NCBI GenBank assembly: GCA_027488975.1
Contig: JAIYAQ010000024.1
Location: forward strand, 1-64,000
Origin: Cyanobium sp. E1_MAG_00006
GTDB taxonomy: Bacteria; Cyanobacteriota; Cyanobacteriia; PCC-6307; Cyanobiaceae
DNA: 64,000 nucleotides
Direction: 5' to 3'
Both the position numbers and the translations under genes were made by a program. Below, piece after piece: positions 1 through 7,973 of this stretch. The notes under the pieces are model-generated. The model did not search any database. It saw nothing but the letters and a program-made list of their open reading frames with translations, and was not told where the DNA came from. Positions within the stretch are counted from its first letter, which is position 1. Each line of letters starts with the position of its first letter.

Positions 1-169
1 CTGCCTGCTGCTGCACCCAAGCCACCGTGGCATCGGTGGAACCATCGTCGACCAGAACGATCTCGTAGCCGCTGATCGGCGCCGCCAGGTTCTGCCGTTC
101 CAGGGCCGAAAGGCACTTCTGGAGGATCGGCAACCGGTTGTAGGTGGGAATGACGACGCTGAGGAACAT
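1..169 (-). CDS. Glycosyltransferase family 2, N-terminal part (cut by window edge)
   Basis: Partial gene: only the first 56 or so residues lie in the window and the rest continues beyond base 1. The start reads MFLSVVIPTYNR followed about 25 residues on by a VDDGSTD motif, which is the nucleotide-sugar binding core of GT-A fold family 2 glycosyltransferases (the DD binds UDP and metal). Such enzymes transfer sugars to lipids or polysaccharides at the inner membrane. The acceptor cannot be told from this fragment. The gene lies just downstream of a strong terminator on the same strand, so it has its own promoter within the roughly 15 bases before it or is transcribed through the hairpin. Confidence 0.85.
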   Translation of the reverse strand, partial: MFLSVVIPTYNRLPILQKCLSALERQNLAAPISGYEIVLVDDGSTDATVAWVQQQA

Positions 170-183
170 GGTCGCTCCAGGTC

Positions 184-214
184 AAAAAAAAGGGGGTGCC
201 CAGTGGGTCACCCC
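184..214 (-). terminator. Rho-independent terminator of the 51-aa basic protein gene
   Basis: Read on the minus strand, GGGGTG-A-CCC pairs with GGG-CACCCC around an ACT loop (one bulged A), followed directly by a run of eight T. This is a textbook intrinsic terminator, one of only three in the window with a clear T-run. It lies about 37 bases after the stop codon of the 51-residue gene. Confidence 0.85.
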
Positions 215-250
215 TGCTGAATGATGGGATGGGGCGAGGCCCAGGCCACC

Positions 251-406
251 TCAGTCAGCGGCACCGCCATTGCTGGCTGTGCCGGTGACACCATTGCCGG
301 CGCCTTCACCGCGGCCGTCATTGCGCAGCTTGCGCTTCTTGAACTTGCGGGCGTAAGCCCGGTTGCGTTCCTGCTTTTCCTTCTTCAGATTTCTGCGCTT
401 GGCCAT
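251..406 (-). CDS. Small lysine/arginine-rich conserved cyanobacterial protein (51 aa)
   Basis: Encodes 51 residues starting MAKRRNLKKEKQERNRAYAR. The first 32 residues are extremely basic with the pattern of a nucleic-acid-binding or ribosome-associated helix; the remainder is a Gly/Asn/Ala-rich flexible tail. I recognise the type as a small conserved hypothetical of picocyanobacteria, but no function is known to me. An RNA- or ribosome-binding role is inference from composition only. The gene sits between devA (upstream on the same strand) and a strong terminator, so it may be the last gene of that unit or separately transcribed. Confidence 0.7.
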   Translation of the reverse strand: MAKRRNLKKEKQERNRAYARKFKKRKLRNDGRGEGAGNGVTGTASNGGAAD

Positions 407-443
407 GCGGTGAGGACAAAGGGTTGTCTTTCAAACACTCTAC

Positions 444-1169
444 TCATCGGGCCTCTGGGTCATGATCGAACAGCCGTCCGTCCTCCATGCGCAGCAGACG
501 GTCCGCCACATCAAGGATGCGCGGATCGTGGGTGACCATCAGCACCGCACAGCCCTGCTCGCGGGCGAGCCGTCGCAGCAGGTCAACCACCTCACGGCCA
601 CTGCGGCTGTCGAGGGCCGCAGTCGGCTCGTCGGCCAGTAACAGTTCAGGGCGCGCAGCCAGGGCCCGGGCGATGGCCACCCGCTGCTTCTGACCGCCTG
701 AGAGGTCGTGGGGCAACTTGCCGAGGTGGTCACCCAGACCCACCGCCCGCAGCCATTCACGGGCCTGATCGCGACGGGCCCGATAGCCCAGATCAGCCAG
801 CAGATCGGCACCCATCTGCACGTTCTGCTCTGCCGTCAAGCAGCGCAGCAGATTGTGCCCCTGAAAAATCATGCCGATGCGGCGGCGCAGCTGCTGACGC
901 TCGCGCCGACCGGCGCCCAGCAACTCGGAACCGAACAGCTGAACGGAACCGGCCTGGACCTGACGCAGTGCCCCCACCAGCGTCAACAGGGTGGTCTTGC
1001 CGCAGCCCGATGGCCCGGTCAACAGAACCACCTCACCGGGGTCGATGCTCAATTCGACATCCTGAAGGACCTGGCGACGGGCATCCCCGCGGCCATACCA
1101 GTGGCTGAGGTCGCGAACGGCGATCGCGGCACCCCCTGTTGGCTTGTCGATGGCAGTGGGTGATCGCAT
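444..1169 (-). CDS. devA: DevA-type ABC exporter ATPase
   Basis: ATP-binding subunit (about 241 aa) of a DevBCA-type exporter. Walker A is GPSGCGKTT, the signature is LSGGQKQR, and Walker B ends LLADEPTAALD, followed by the H-loop (MVTHD). This subgroup (MacB/LolD-like, DevA) energises a two-part inner-membrane permease joined to a periplasmic fusion protein and a TolC-like outer-membrane channel. The frame is open 23 codons further upstream, into devC, but the ATG at 1169 places the start just after the devC stop and gives the family's usual length. It is the third gene of the devB-devC-devA set. Confidence 0.88.
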   Translation of the reverse strand: MRSPTAIDKPTGGAAIAVRDLSHWYGRGDARRQVLQDVELSIDPGEVVLLTGPSGCGKTTLLTLVGALRQVQAGSVQLFGSELLGAGRRERQQLRRRIGMIFQGHNLLRCLTAEQNVQMGADLLADLGYRARRDQAREWLRAVGLGDHLGKLPHDLSGGQKQRVAIARALAARPELLLADEPTAALDSRSGREVVDLLRRLAREQGCAVLMVTHDPRILDVADRLLRMEDGRLFDHDPEAR

Positions 1170-1176
1170 CACAGGT

Positions 1177-2370
1177 TCAGAAGATCTCAGCGGGGTCCGC
1201 ATCTCCCAGGCGCCGCATCGCCAGTCCCGCCGATCCAAGGCACATCACCAGGATCATGGTGAACACCAACAGGGCCCGTTGGGGATCCATCACCACCGGC
1301 AATCGGGTGCCACTGCGCACCAGGGCGTAGAGCCCCTGGCCGGCCACATAGGCGGGCAGGTAGCCGAGCACCGCCAGCAACAGACCCTCGCGGGCGACCA
1401 CCCCCAGCAGGCTGGGCAGGCGGTAGCCCATGGCCATCAGGGTCGCGTATTCGGGCAGGTGATCGCTGACGTCCGAATACAGGATCTGGTAGACGATCAC
1501 ACACCCCACCACAAAGCCCATGCCTGCTCCGAGGGTGAAGATGAAACCGATTGCCGTGCTGGTCCGCCAGTAGGTCTTCTCGAGCTCTTCGAAACCAGCC
1601 TTGGTCACAACCCTGACATCGCCAGGCAGCAGCCGCTTCAAGCGGGCCACGGCTGCGTCGGGGTCAGCGCCGGGGCGCAGGCGGATCAGACCCAGTTCGA
1701 TGCTGCCCGGTGGTGAGCTGGGCATCAATCGCTGGTAGGTCTCGCGACTGGTGATCATGTTCCCGTCAGCGCCGAAGGACGGCCCCAGCGACACCAGGCC
1801 GGCGACCCGGATGCGCTCGCCCGAGACCTCGGTCTCGACCGTGCGGCCCTGCTTCAACCAGGCGGCCACCGGACCGAACTCGGGCCTGGAGCGCTCGTCA
1901 AACAGGACCCAACCGCGGTTCTGCAGAAGCCTGGCCTGGCTGCTGATCGAGGGGTCCAGAAAGATCGGATCATCAGGCTCAAACCCCAGGGTCAGGATCG
2001 AGCGCGTGGTCCTGGCTTCGGGGTTGCGCCACAACAACAGATTCCAGTTGACCGGGCTGATGCCGATGACGTCGGGATCGGCCAGGGTCTGCACCAGGCG
2101 CCGCCGGGGAAAGCTGGCCATGCCGATCGAGCTGGTGGTCCGGGGACTGAGCAGCACCACATCGGCGTCAAACAGCTTGTGGACGGTGACGCTGGCCTCG
2201 AACAGCCCATCGCGGAAGCCGAGCTGCATGAACATCAAGATGCCGGCAAAGGCGATGCCGGCGAGGGCCACGGCCAGCCGCATCGGCTGACGGGTCAGCA
2301 ACAGCCAGGCCAGGGGGATTCGCCGGCTACGCCAGATCCCCGCGATGGTCTGCAGACCCCGTGACACCAT
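1177..2370 (-). CDS. devC: DevC-type ABC exporter permease
   Basis: About 397 aa, the usual length for DevC. One N-terminal membrane segment (around residues 30-50) is followed by a large periplasmic MacB-like domain and three C-terminal membrane segments (starting near residues 270, 320 and 360), which is the FtsX/MacB permease topology. In heterocyst-forming cyanobacteria DevBCA exports envelope glycolipids. Here there are no heterocysts, so the substrate is unknown. A GTG one codon upstream of the ATG directly abuts the devB stop, so translation is probably coupled. Confidence 0.88.
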   Translation of the reverse strand: MVSRGLQTIAGIWRSRRIPLAWLLLTRQPMRLAVALAGIAFAGILMFMQLGFRDGLFEASVTVHKLFDADVVLLSPRTTSSIGMASFPRRRLVQTLADPDVIGISPVNWNLLLWRNPEARTTRSILTLGFEPDDPIFLDPSISSQARLLQNRGWVLFDERSRPEFGPVAAWLKQGRTVETEVSGERIRVAGLVSLGPSFGADGNMITSRETYQRLMPSSPPGSIELGLIRLRPGADPDAAVARLKRLLPGDVRVVTKAGFEELEKTYWRTSTAIGFIFTLGAGMGFVVGCVIVYQILYSDVSDHLPEYATLMAMGYRLPSLLGVVAREGLLLAVLGYLPAYVAGQGLYALVRSGTRLPVVMDPQRALLVFTMILVMCLGSAGLAMRRLGDADPAEIF

Positions 2371-2373
2371 CAC

Positions 2374-3318
2374 TCAGGGTTCAAAGCGGGCAATCACCTT
2401 GAGCCCGGCCAGGCTGCGCAGCCGGCTGCTCTGGGCCGGATCGAGGGCCAGACGCACCTCAACGATGCGGGCATCGGCGTCGGCACTTGGATCAGTGCTC
2501 AGCACCTGCCTCTGGCGCACCTGGGGGCTGATGCGGATCACGCGGGCCAGGACCGTGCCCTTGTAGCCACCGCTTTCGCTCTCGAGCCGAACCTGCTGAC
2601 CCAGGTGAACCCGGCTGATGTCGCTTTCGTAGACCTCGGCGACCGCTTCCATGCTCTGGTTGGCGCCGACCTCGAGAATGCCGTCGCTGCCGGGTCGCTC
2701 GCCGGGCTGCACAAACACCCGCAGCACCAGTCCGTCGATCGGTGAGCGCAACTGGGACAGGGCCAGTTCGGTGTCCAGCTTGTTGAGCTCGGCCCGAGCC
2801 TCGTTGAGCCGGGCGCGCTTGTCGGACAGCTGGATCTCCCGATCATCGAGATCGCCGGCGGGATTGGCGCCTGAACGGGTCAATCCCCTATAGCGGCGCA
2901 TCTGCCCCTCAAAGATGCGCAGCTGGGTTTCGAGTGCGGTGATGCGGGTCAGCAGCAACTGGCGCTGGGCCAGCAGACCGGGACGGTTGTCAAAGCTGGC
3001 CAGCACCTGACCACGGCGCACCTGGTCGCCTTCACGCACATAGAGATCGGACAAGCGGGGGCTGACCCCCATGCCGCCAGACGGCGCTGCGAGGGTGCGC
3101 ACATCACCCGCTGGCTCGAGCCGGCCCAGGGCCGCCACCGCATCAGACCCGGTTGTCGCCGGTGCCTGGGACCGGGCTGTCGCCGGATCGCGGGGGGCAG
3201 GCGCAACCACGACCGGTCTGCTCTGCGGCCGCAACAGGGTCCACAGCACGACCACCACGACGGCTGAACCCAGGGTCAGCCAGGCCTTGCGGGGCAAACG
3301 GCGCAGTTGCTCTTTCAC
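2374..3318 (-). CDS. devB: DevB-type membrane fusion protein of the ABC exporter
   Basis: About 314 aa. An N-terminal membrane anchor ([15 protein letters not shown] region) precedes a Pro/Ala-rich linker, a biotinyl-lipoyl-like half-motif ([18 protein letters not shown]), a coiled-coil hairpin (residues about 110-190) and the second half-motif before a beta-barrel, which is the HlyD/DevB architecture. I chose the GTG at 3318, which overlaps the pcyA stop codon as GTGA; the open frame runs 38 codons further upstream, inside pcyA, but that part is arginine-rich and not DevB-like. Forms the periplasmic adaptor linking DevC/DevA to an outer-membrane TolC-type channel. Confidence 0.86.
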   Translation of the reverse strand: MKEQLRRLPRKAWLTLGSAVVVVVLWTLLRPQSRPVVVAPAPRDPATARSQAPATTGSDAVAALGRLEPAGDVRTLAAPSGGMGVSPRLSDLYVREGDQVRRGQVLASFDNRPGLLAQRQLLLTRITALETQLRIFEGQMRRYRGLTRSGANPAGDLDDREIQLSDKRARLNEARAELNKLDTELALSQLRSPIDGLVLRVFVQPGERPGSDGILEVGANQSMEAVAEVYESDISRVHLGQQVRLESESGGYKGTVLARVIRISPQVRQRQVLSTDPSADADARIVEVRLALDPAQSSRLRSLAGLKVIARFEP

Positions 3319-4028
3319 GGCTTCGGCGGATCGTCGAACAGCAGCTCCTCGATGTAGCGGTCGGCCCAGGCCGGGTTGAAGGCCTTCTCGAGCACCCGGC
3401 GTGTCTTGTCGTTGCGCTTCTGTTGCCTGCAATAGCTGAGCTGACCCTGCCAGCGTTCAACCGTAGCGGGCGTATCAGCAGGGTCGGGCGTCCCGGCGGC
3501 GATCGCCTCGCCCAACACCTGCAGCAGGGTGTCCACCCAGGCAATGAAGCCCTGGTCCTCATCGGCCCCATCGGGGCGAATGAAACAGACATGGGGCGAG
3601 AAGATCGATCCCCAGGGGGGCAACTCGCGGCGCTGGCCAAAGTCAAAGCAGGGCCGGCTCGCCAGGGCTCGGTCGATGCCATCGGGGAGCCGGCCCCGGG
3701 TGGGGGACAGGTCGGCGATCGCGGCCGACACCCCTGCCGGCGAAGCCACCACGTCGGCACCGAACACCGGCAGATCAAAGCGCGGGTCAGGAAAGAACAC
3801 GCAGTGCAGGATCTGCAGGCCGGCTCCCAGACGGGCGGTTTCGAGGTGCAGCTTGCGCAGACCCCGTGCCGATGCCAGCTCGTTGCGGATGAACAGGGCC
3901 TCCCCATCAAGGCTGCCGCTGATCTCTTCGAGATCAGCGGCCAGGGGCAGGGGGGTCAATTCGCTGAAATCCTGCCAGCGGCTGCGGATGCAATCGGCCA
4001 GCGAAACCATCAGCGGATGAAGGCTCAT
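3315..4028 (-). CDS. pcyA: Phycocyanobilin:ferredoxin oxidoreductase
   Basis: 237 aa, the family length. PcyA performs the ferredoxin-dependent four-electron reduction of biliverdin IXalpha to phycocyanobilin, the chromophore of phycobiliproteins and cyanobacterial phytochromes. Recognised from the sequence around [16 protein letters not shown], which carries the biliverdin-proximal Asp, and the conserved [10 protein letters not shown] and C-terminal [15 protein letters not shown] stretches. The start at 4028 (MSLHPLMVS) is 33 bases from the divergent M16 protease start. First gene of the minus-strand unit; its stop overlaps the devB start by four bases. Confidence 0.95.
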   Translation of the reverse strand: MSLHPLMVSLADCIRSRWQDFSELTPLPLAADLEEISGSLDGEALFIRNELASARGLRKLHLETARLGAGLQILHCVFFPDPRFDLPVFGADVVASPAGVSAAIADLSPTRGRLPDGIDRALASRPCFDFGQRRELPPWGSIFSPHVCFIRPDGADEDQGFIAWVDTLLQVLGEAIAAGTPDPADTPATVERWQGQLSYCRQQKRNDKTRRVLEKAFNPAWADRYIEELLFDDPPKP

Positions 4029-4061
4029 CGGCGCGGCGCGCAGCAGAATGCAGATCCTGCC

Positions 4062-5348
4062 ATGGGTCTGCCTTTGTCCACCATCGCCCGGCCACCCCTG
4101 CTTGACGGCCTGGAGAGCGTGCACAGCCGGACGCTGCACTCCGGCGCCAGGGTGGTCAGCCTGAATCTGCCTGAGGCCCCCCTGATCTGTCTGGACCTGT
4201 GGTGCCGGGCTGGCAGCGCCTTCGAAACGGCCGCCGAAAGCGGTATGGCCCATTTTCTTGAACACATGGTGTTCAAGGGCAGCGACCAGCAGCAAGCGGG
4301 GGACTTCGACCTCCAGGTCGAGGCCCTGGGCGGTCACAGCAACGCCGCCACGGGCTTTGACGATGTGCACTACCACGTGCTCGTCCCGCCGGCGGCGGCG
4401 ACCCAGGCCTGTGAACTGCTGCTGGATCTGGTGCTCAGGCCCCGCCTGGACCAGCAGGATCTCGAGTTGGAACGGCAGGTGGTGCTGGAGGAGCTGGCCC
4501 AGAGTCAGGACCAGCCCGATGAGATGGCCCTCCAGACCCTGCTGCAGCTGGGCTGCAGCGATCATCCCTACGGCCGGGCAATCCTGGGGGAGAGGGATCT
4601 GCTGGAGGCGCACACATCGGGCTCCATGCGCCGCTTTCAGCAGCGCCTGTATGGCGCCCAGCACTGTGTGCTGGCCATGAGCGGCCCGCTCGAGCAGCCC
4701 AGGTTGGAGGCATTGTTCGAGCAGCTCGAGCAGTCGCCCCTGGCATCCTTGCCGCGCACCGCCACAACACCGGTACCGCCACCGCTGCAGCTTCACCCGG
4801 GCGAGCATCGTCGAACCTTTGCCCGGCTCGAGGCGGCCCGCCTGCTGATGGCCTGGTCGCTGCCGGGAGCAGCCGAGCGCCAGGCCGTGGCGGCGTTGGA
4901 TCTGGCCACCAGCCTGCTGGCCGAAGGGCGCCGCAGCCGAATGGTGGCCCGCCTGCGGGAGGAGCTGCGCCTGGTGGAGAGCATCGATCTCGATCTGCAG
5001 GTGCTCGAGTACGGCAGCCTGGGACTGCTGGAAGCGGTCTGCGATCCCGACGATCTGCCCGTGGTGCGCCGCCAGATTGAAGGGGTCCTGCGGGAGATCC
5101 AGGAGACGCCGCCACCCGCCGTTGAAATCGAACGGGGGCGCAAGCTCGTGGCCAACGGCTATCGGTTCGGCCTCGAGGCAGCAGCCGGCGTGGCCGGCGT
5201 GATCGGCAATGGAGCGCTCTGGCAGCGGCCGAGCGACCTCAATGACCCCCTGCGCGCGCTGCGGGCCGTCGATGCCGAACAACTGCAGCAGAGCTTCGCC
5301 CTGCTTGATCCCAGCCGGGCCTGTGTCCTGGAGGCGGTGCCGGCATGA
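4062..5348 (+). CDS. M16 family zinc protease (catalytic partner)
   Basis: 428 aa. It contains the inverted zinc motif HFLEH (residues 64-68, HxxEH) followed about 75 residues later by the Glu-rich third-ligand segment (VLEELAQ), as in pitrilysin and mitochondrial processing-peptidase-like proteases. The long open frame extends upstream, over pcyA on the other strand, but homology-like sequence begins at this ATG. Paired with the following M16 gene by an ATGA overlap. Bacterial M16B enzymes commonly work as heterodimers of one zinc-binding and one substrate-binding subunit; the substrate is not known here. Confidence 0.92.
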   Translation: MGLPLSTIARPPLLDGLESVHSRTLHSGARVVSLNLPEAPLICLDLWCRAGSAFETAAESGMAHFLEHMVFKGSDQQQAGDFDLQVEALGGHSNAATGFDDVHYHVLVPPAAATQACELLLDLVLRPRLDQQDLELERQVVLEELAQSQDQPDEMALQTLLQLGCSDHPYGRAILGERDLLEAHTSGSMRRFQQRLYGAQHCVLAMSGPLEQPRLEALFEQLEQSPLASLPRTATTPVPPPLQLHPGEHRRTFARLEAARLLMAWSLPGAAERQAVAALDLATSLLAEGRRSRMVARLREELRLVESIDLDLQVLEYGSLGLLEAVCDPDDLPVVRRQIEGVLREIQETPPPAVEIERGRKLVANGYRFGLEAAAGVAGVIGNGALWQRPSDLNDPLRALRAVDAEQLQQSFALLDPSRACVLEAVPA

Positions 5349-6640
5349 GCGAACCCTGCTGGATCAGGCGGCAGCTCAGCGGCGGGCTGCTACTCAGCTG
5401 CCGTGAACACCGCTCCCCCGGACTGCTGGCGGCGAGGCTGTGGATTGCCGGTGGCAGCAGTGTTGACCCCAGCGATCAGCGCGGCGTTCACCAACTGCTG
5501 GCCGGTCTGCTAACCCGGGGCTGCGGCGATCTCGATGCCGATGGGCTGGCCGATCTGGTCGAAAGCCGCGGGGCTGCATTACGGGCCGAGGCCGGCGAGG
5601 ACAGCCTGGTGATCAGCCTCAAATGCGCCAGCGAAGATGCCGATGTCCTGCTGCCGCTGCTGGTGCAGATGGCCAGCCGGCCGACCCTGGAGCCCGACCA
5701 GATCGCGATCGAGCGGCAGCTCAACCTTCAGGCGCTGCAACGGCAGCGGGAAGACCCATTTCAGCTCTGTCACGAGAGCCTGCGGCAGCAGCTCTATGGC
5801 GAGGGTCCCTATGGCCACGATCCCCTGGGGGTGGCCGACGAACTGGAGCAGCTGCAACGCACTGACCTGCGGGATCAGCTGAGCCTGCTCGGACAGCGCG
5901 GTGCGGCGTTGGTGCTGGCCGGTGGCGTCAGCCAGGGCGCTCTCGAGGCCCTCGAAACGGCGATCAGCCGCGATCCCTGGCCGGTGAGCCCGCCAGGACA
6001 ACCCCTGGAGCTGGGCGCAGCCAGCAGCGGTTCGCCCCTGGCGTTGATCGAAGAGGACACCGAACAGGTCGTGCTCATGCTCGGTTGCACAACGGTGCCG
6101 CTGGCCGACGCCGACAACCTGCCGCTGCGGCTGCTGCAGGCCCACCTGGGCCTGGGCATGTCAAGCCGGCTGTTCATCACCTTGCGTGAAGAGCGGGGCC
6201 TGGCCTACGACGTGGGGGTGCACATGCCGGCGCGGCGGGGGCCCACCCCGTTCGTCTGGCACCTGTCCACCAACGCCGATCGCGCCGCCGAAGCCTGTAC
6301 GGCGCTGCTGGATGAGTGGCAGCGGATGCTGGAGCAACCGTTGACCGACCCGGAACTGACCCTGGCCAGGGCCAAATACCTGGGCCAGGAGGCGATGGGA
6401 CGCCAGACCTGCGGTCAACTGGCTGACCGCGAGGCCCTGCTGCTGGGTTTCGGCCTCAGCACGACGTTCATCGACGATTGCCTGGCCCGGGCCGCCGCGT
6501 TCAGCGGCGTGGCATTGCAGCAGGCGGCCCAGCGCAGCCTTGGCTCACCGCGACTGAGCCTGTGCGGCCCCACGGATGGACTTCAGGCCGCCGCCGCCGC
6601 CTGGAACAGCCATGCCCTCAACCGGGATCGCAACGCCTGA
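5345..6640 (+). CDS. M16 family peptidase-like protein (non-catalytic partner)
   Basis: 431 aa. It has the M16 fold, but the zinc motif is replaced by HQLLA (in [10 protein letters not shown]), so the metal-binding second His and the catalytic Glu are missing. The C-terminal half keeps the conserved [11 protein letters not shown] segment that contributes the Arg/Tyr pair used by the partner subunit in M16B heterodimers. The start overlaps the preceding gene's stop (ATGA), indicating coupled translation and 1:1 assembly. The 3' end overlaps the convergent sipA gene by 23 bases. Confidence 0.92.
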   Translation: MSEPCWIRRQLSGGLLLSCREHRSPGLLAARLWIAGGSSVDPSDQRGVHQLLAGLLTRGCGDLDADGLADLVESRGAALRAEAGEDSLVISLKCASEDADVLLPLLVQMASRPTLEPDQIAIERQLNLQALQRQREDPFQLCHESLRQQLYGEGPYGHDPLGVADELEQLQRTDLRDQLSLLGQRGAALVLAGGVSQGALEALETAISRDPWPVSPPGQPLELGAASSGSPLALIEEDTEQVVLMLGCTTVPLADADNLPLRLLQAHLGLGMSSRLFITLREERGLAYDVGVHMPARRGPTPFVWHLSTNADRAAEACTALLDEWQRMLEQPLTDPELTLARAKYLGQEAMGRQTCGQLADREALLLGFGLSTTFIDDCLARAAAFSGVALQQAAQRSLGSPRLSLCGPTDGLQAAAAAWNSHALNRDRNA

Positions 6641-6848
6641 GGGCTGAGGCCTGCAGCAGGAACGTGCCGCGGCGAAACCGCACCGCCAACTGATCACCTG
6701 CCCGCAGACCCACCACCTGGCCGACCTCGTCCAACCCGATCAGGTCGGCCGGTCTGAGCATCGGCATCGGGTCAGCGGTCTTCAGGTAGGGGGGCTGCTG
6801 CCTGAGCTGGACCCCATCGCCAACGGTGAACAGGTCCGGCACGTCCAT
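6618..6848 (-). CDS. sipA: SipA, NblS-interacting small protein (DUF3148)
   Basis: 76 aa with the family's characteristic core: FTVGDGVQL, YLKTADPMPMLRPADLIG and VRFRRGTFLL. In Synechococcus elongatus SipA binds the ATP-binding domain of the histidine kinase NblS and raises its autophosphorylation, linking it to high-light and nutrient stress responses. It is an SH3-like small barrel. The ATG at 6848 gives full length; the frame is open further upstream, but that part lies over bioY. Convergent 23-base overlap with the M16 gene and divergent from bioY. Confidence 0.88.
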   Translation of the reverse strand: MDVPDLFTVGDGVQLRQQPPYLKTADPMPMLRPADLIGLDEVGQVVGLRAGDQLAVRFRRGTFLLQASALRRCDPG

Positions 6849-7500
6849 CACTGCTCCCTGGAGGTCTGGTAGCGGGACCTTACCTGCTGCAGGATGGCCA
6901 TTAGTCCAGTCTTTGGTCCTCAGTTTGCGTGCCATCGCCACCTGGAGCGGCGCCCTCGCCGGCCTGATGCTGATCCTGGCCGGTGGGCTGGTGGGCGCTG
7001 CCCTGCCCCTGCTGGATCTCAACGGCGGCCTGCGGGTGCTGCCGCTGCCGATGACCCTGCAGGTGCCGGCCCTGCTGCTGACCGCCCTGGTCTGCGGCCC
7101 CCGCAGCGCCATGTTGGCTGCGGTGGCCTACCTGAGTTTGGGGCTGTTTCAGCTACCCGTGTTTCAGGGGGGTGGGGGCGTTGGTTATCTGCTCGATCCG
7201 GGCTTCGGCTACCTGGTGGGGTTCATCCCCGCCGGTTGGCTGACGGGACGACTGGCCCGCCAAAGCGGCATGAACGACCTGCTCAAACTGCTGGGTGCCA
7301 GCCTGGGGGGCCTGCTGGTTCTGCAGCTGTGCGGCCTGTTGAACCTGCTGCTGGGAGGTCTGTCCGGTCGCTGGCCCCTGGGATTGGCCCAGACTCTGGT
7401 CAGTTACAGCCTCTCGCCGCTGCCAGGGCAGGTCCTGCTCTGCTGTGGTGCGGCGCTGCTGGCGCTGGTGCTGCGCCGTGGCCTCAAACTGTCGCCATGA
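6826..7500 (+). CDS. bioY: BioY-type biotin transporter (ECF S component)
   Basis: Hydrophobic protein with about six membrane segments and the BioY hallmarks PMTLQVPALLLTAL and a GGGGVGYLLDPGFGYLVGF loop. BioY is the substrate-binding membrane component for biotin uptake, working alone or with an ECF energy module; no module is adjacent here. The only ATG (6826) would overlap the divergent sipA start by 23 bases. TTG codons at 6913 or 6925, right before the first membrane segment, would give 195 or 191 aa, closer to the family length, so the true start may be there. The stop overlaps lspA (ATGA). Confidence 0.88.
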   Translation: MNRSGTSITAPWRSGSGTLPAAGWPLVQSLVLSLRAIATWSGALAGLMLILAGGLVGAALPLLDLNGGLRVLPLPMTLQVPALLLTALVCGPRSAMLAAVAYLSLGLFQLPVFQGGGGVGYLLDPGFGYLVGFIPAGWLTGRLARQSGMNDLLKLLGASLGGLLVLQLCGLLNLLLGGLSGRWPLGLAQTLVSYSLSPLPGQVLLCCGAALLALVLRRGLKLSP

Positions 7501-7973
7501 ACAGGTCAAGACGTTGGCGTCTGATCAGTCTTGGGCTGGCTGCGCTGGTCCTGCTGCTCGATCAGATCAGCAAGGGCTGGGCCCAGGCGTCGCTTGCCGC
7601 CGGCCCAATCCGGGGCTGGCTGCCCGGACTGATGGATCTGCAGCTTGTTTACAACCGAGGAGCGGCATTCAGCCTGTTCACCGGCGCGACCTCGGTTCTG
7701 GCGCTGATCAGCACGGCCGTCGCCGCTGTGCTGGTGGCCTGGATACTGCGGTGCCGTCAGGGCCGGCCGCTGGCGCTGGTCGCTGCCGGCCTGCTGCTGG
7801 GAGGGACCTTGGGCAATGGCCTGGACCGCTGGCGTCTCGGTGCGGTGATCGATTTTCTGGCCCTGGTGCCGATCCGCTTCCCGGTGTTCAACCTGGCTGA
7901 TGTGGCGATCAACCTGGCAGTGCTGGTGTTTGCCCTCGATCTGTTGAGGCAGCATGGTTCCGCTGAGGATTGA
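7497..7973 (+). CDS. lspA: Lipoprotein signal peptidase (signal peptidase II)
   Basis: 158 aa, four membrane segments. It cleaves prolipoprotein signal peptides in the inner membrane. The catalytic aspartates are in VIDFL (Asp119) and FNLADV (Asp135), with the upstream NRGAAFSL and GNGLDR motifs. The ATG overlaps the bioY stop as ATGA and its 3' end overlaps the following FHA-PBP gene by 20 bases, so the three genes form one unit. Confidence 0.95.
   Translation: MNRSRRWRLISLGLAALVLLLDQISKGWAQASLAAGPIRGWLPGLMDLQLVYNRGAAFSLFTGATSVLALISTAVAAVLVAWILRCRQGRPLALVAAGLLLGGTLGNGLDRWRLGAVIDFLALVPIRFPVFNLADVAINLAVLVFALDLLRQHGSAED

Noticed and set aside
1120-1127. HIP1 octamer (GCGATCGC), also at 3499, 3715, 9724, 26900 and 53953
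   Set aside because: Real matches to the cyanobacterial palindrome, but the few copies noticed lie scattered inside coding DNA and support no specific feature here.
3153-4061. N-terminal extension of the M16 protease frame
   Set aside because: It lies wholly over pcyA on the other strand and is not protease-like; the ATG at 4062 gives family length.
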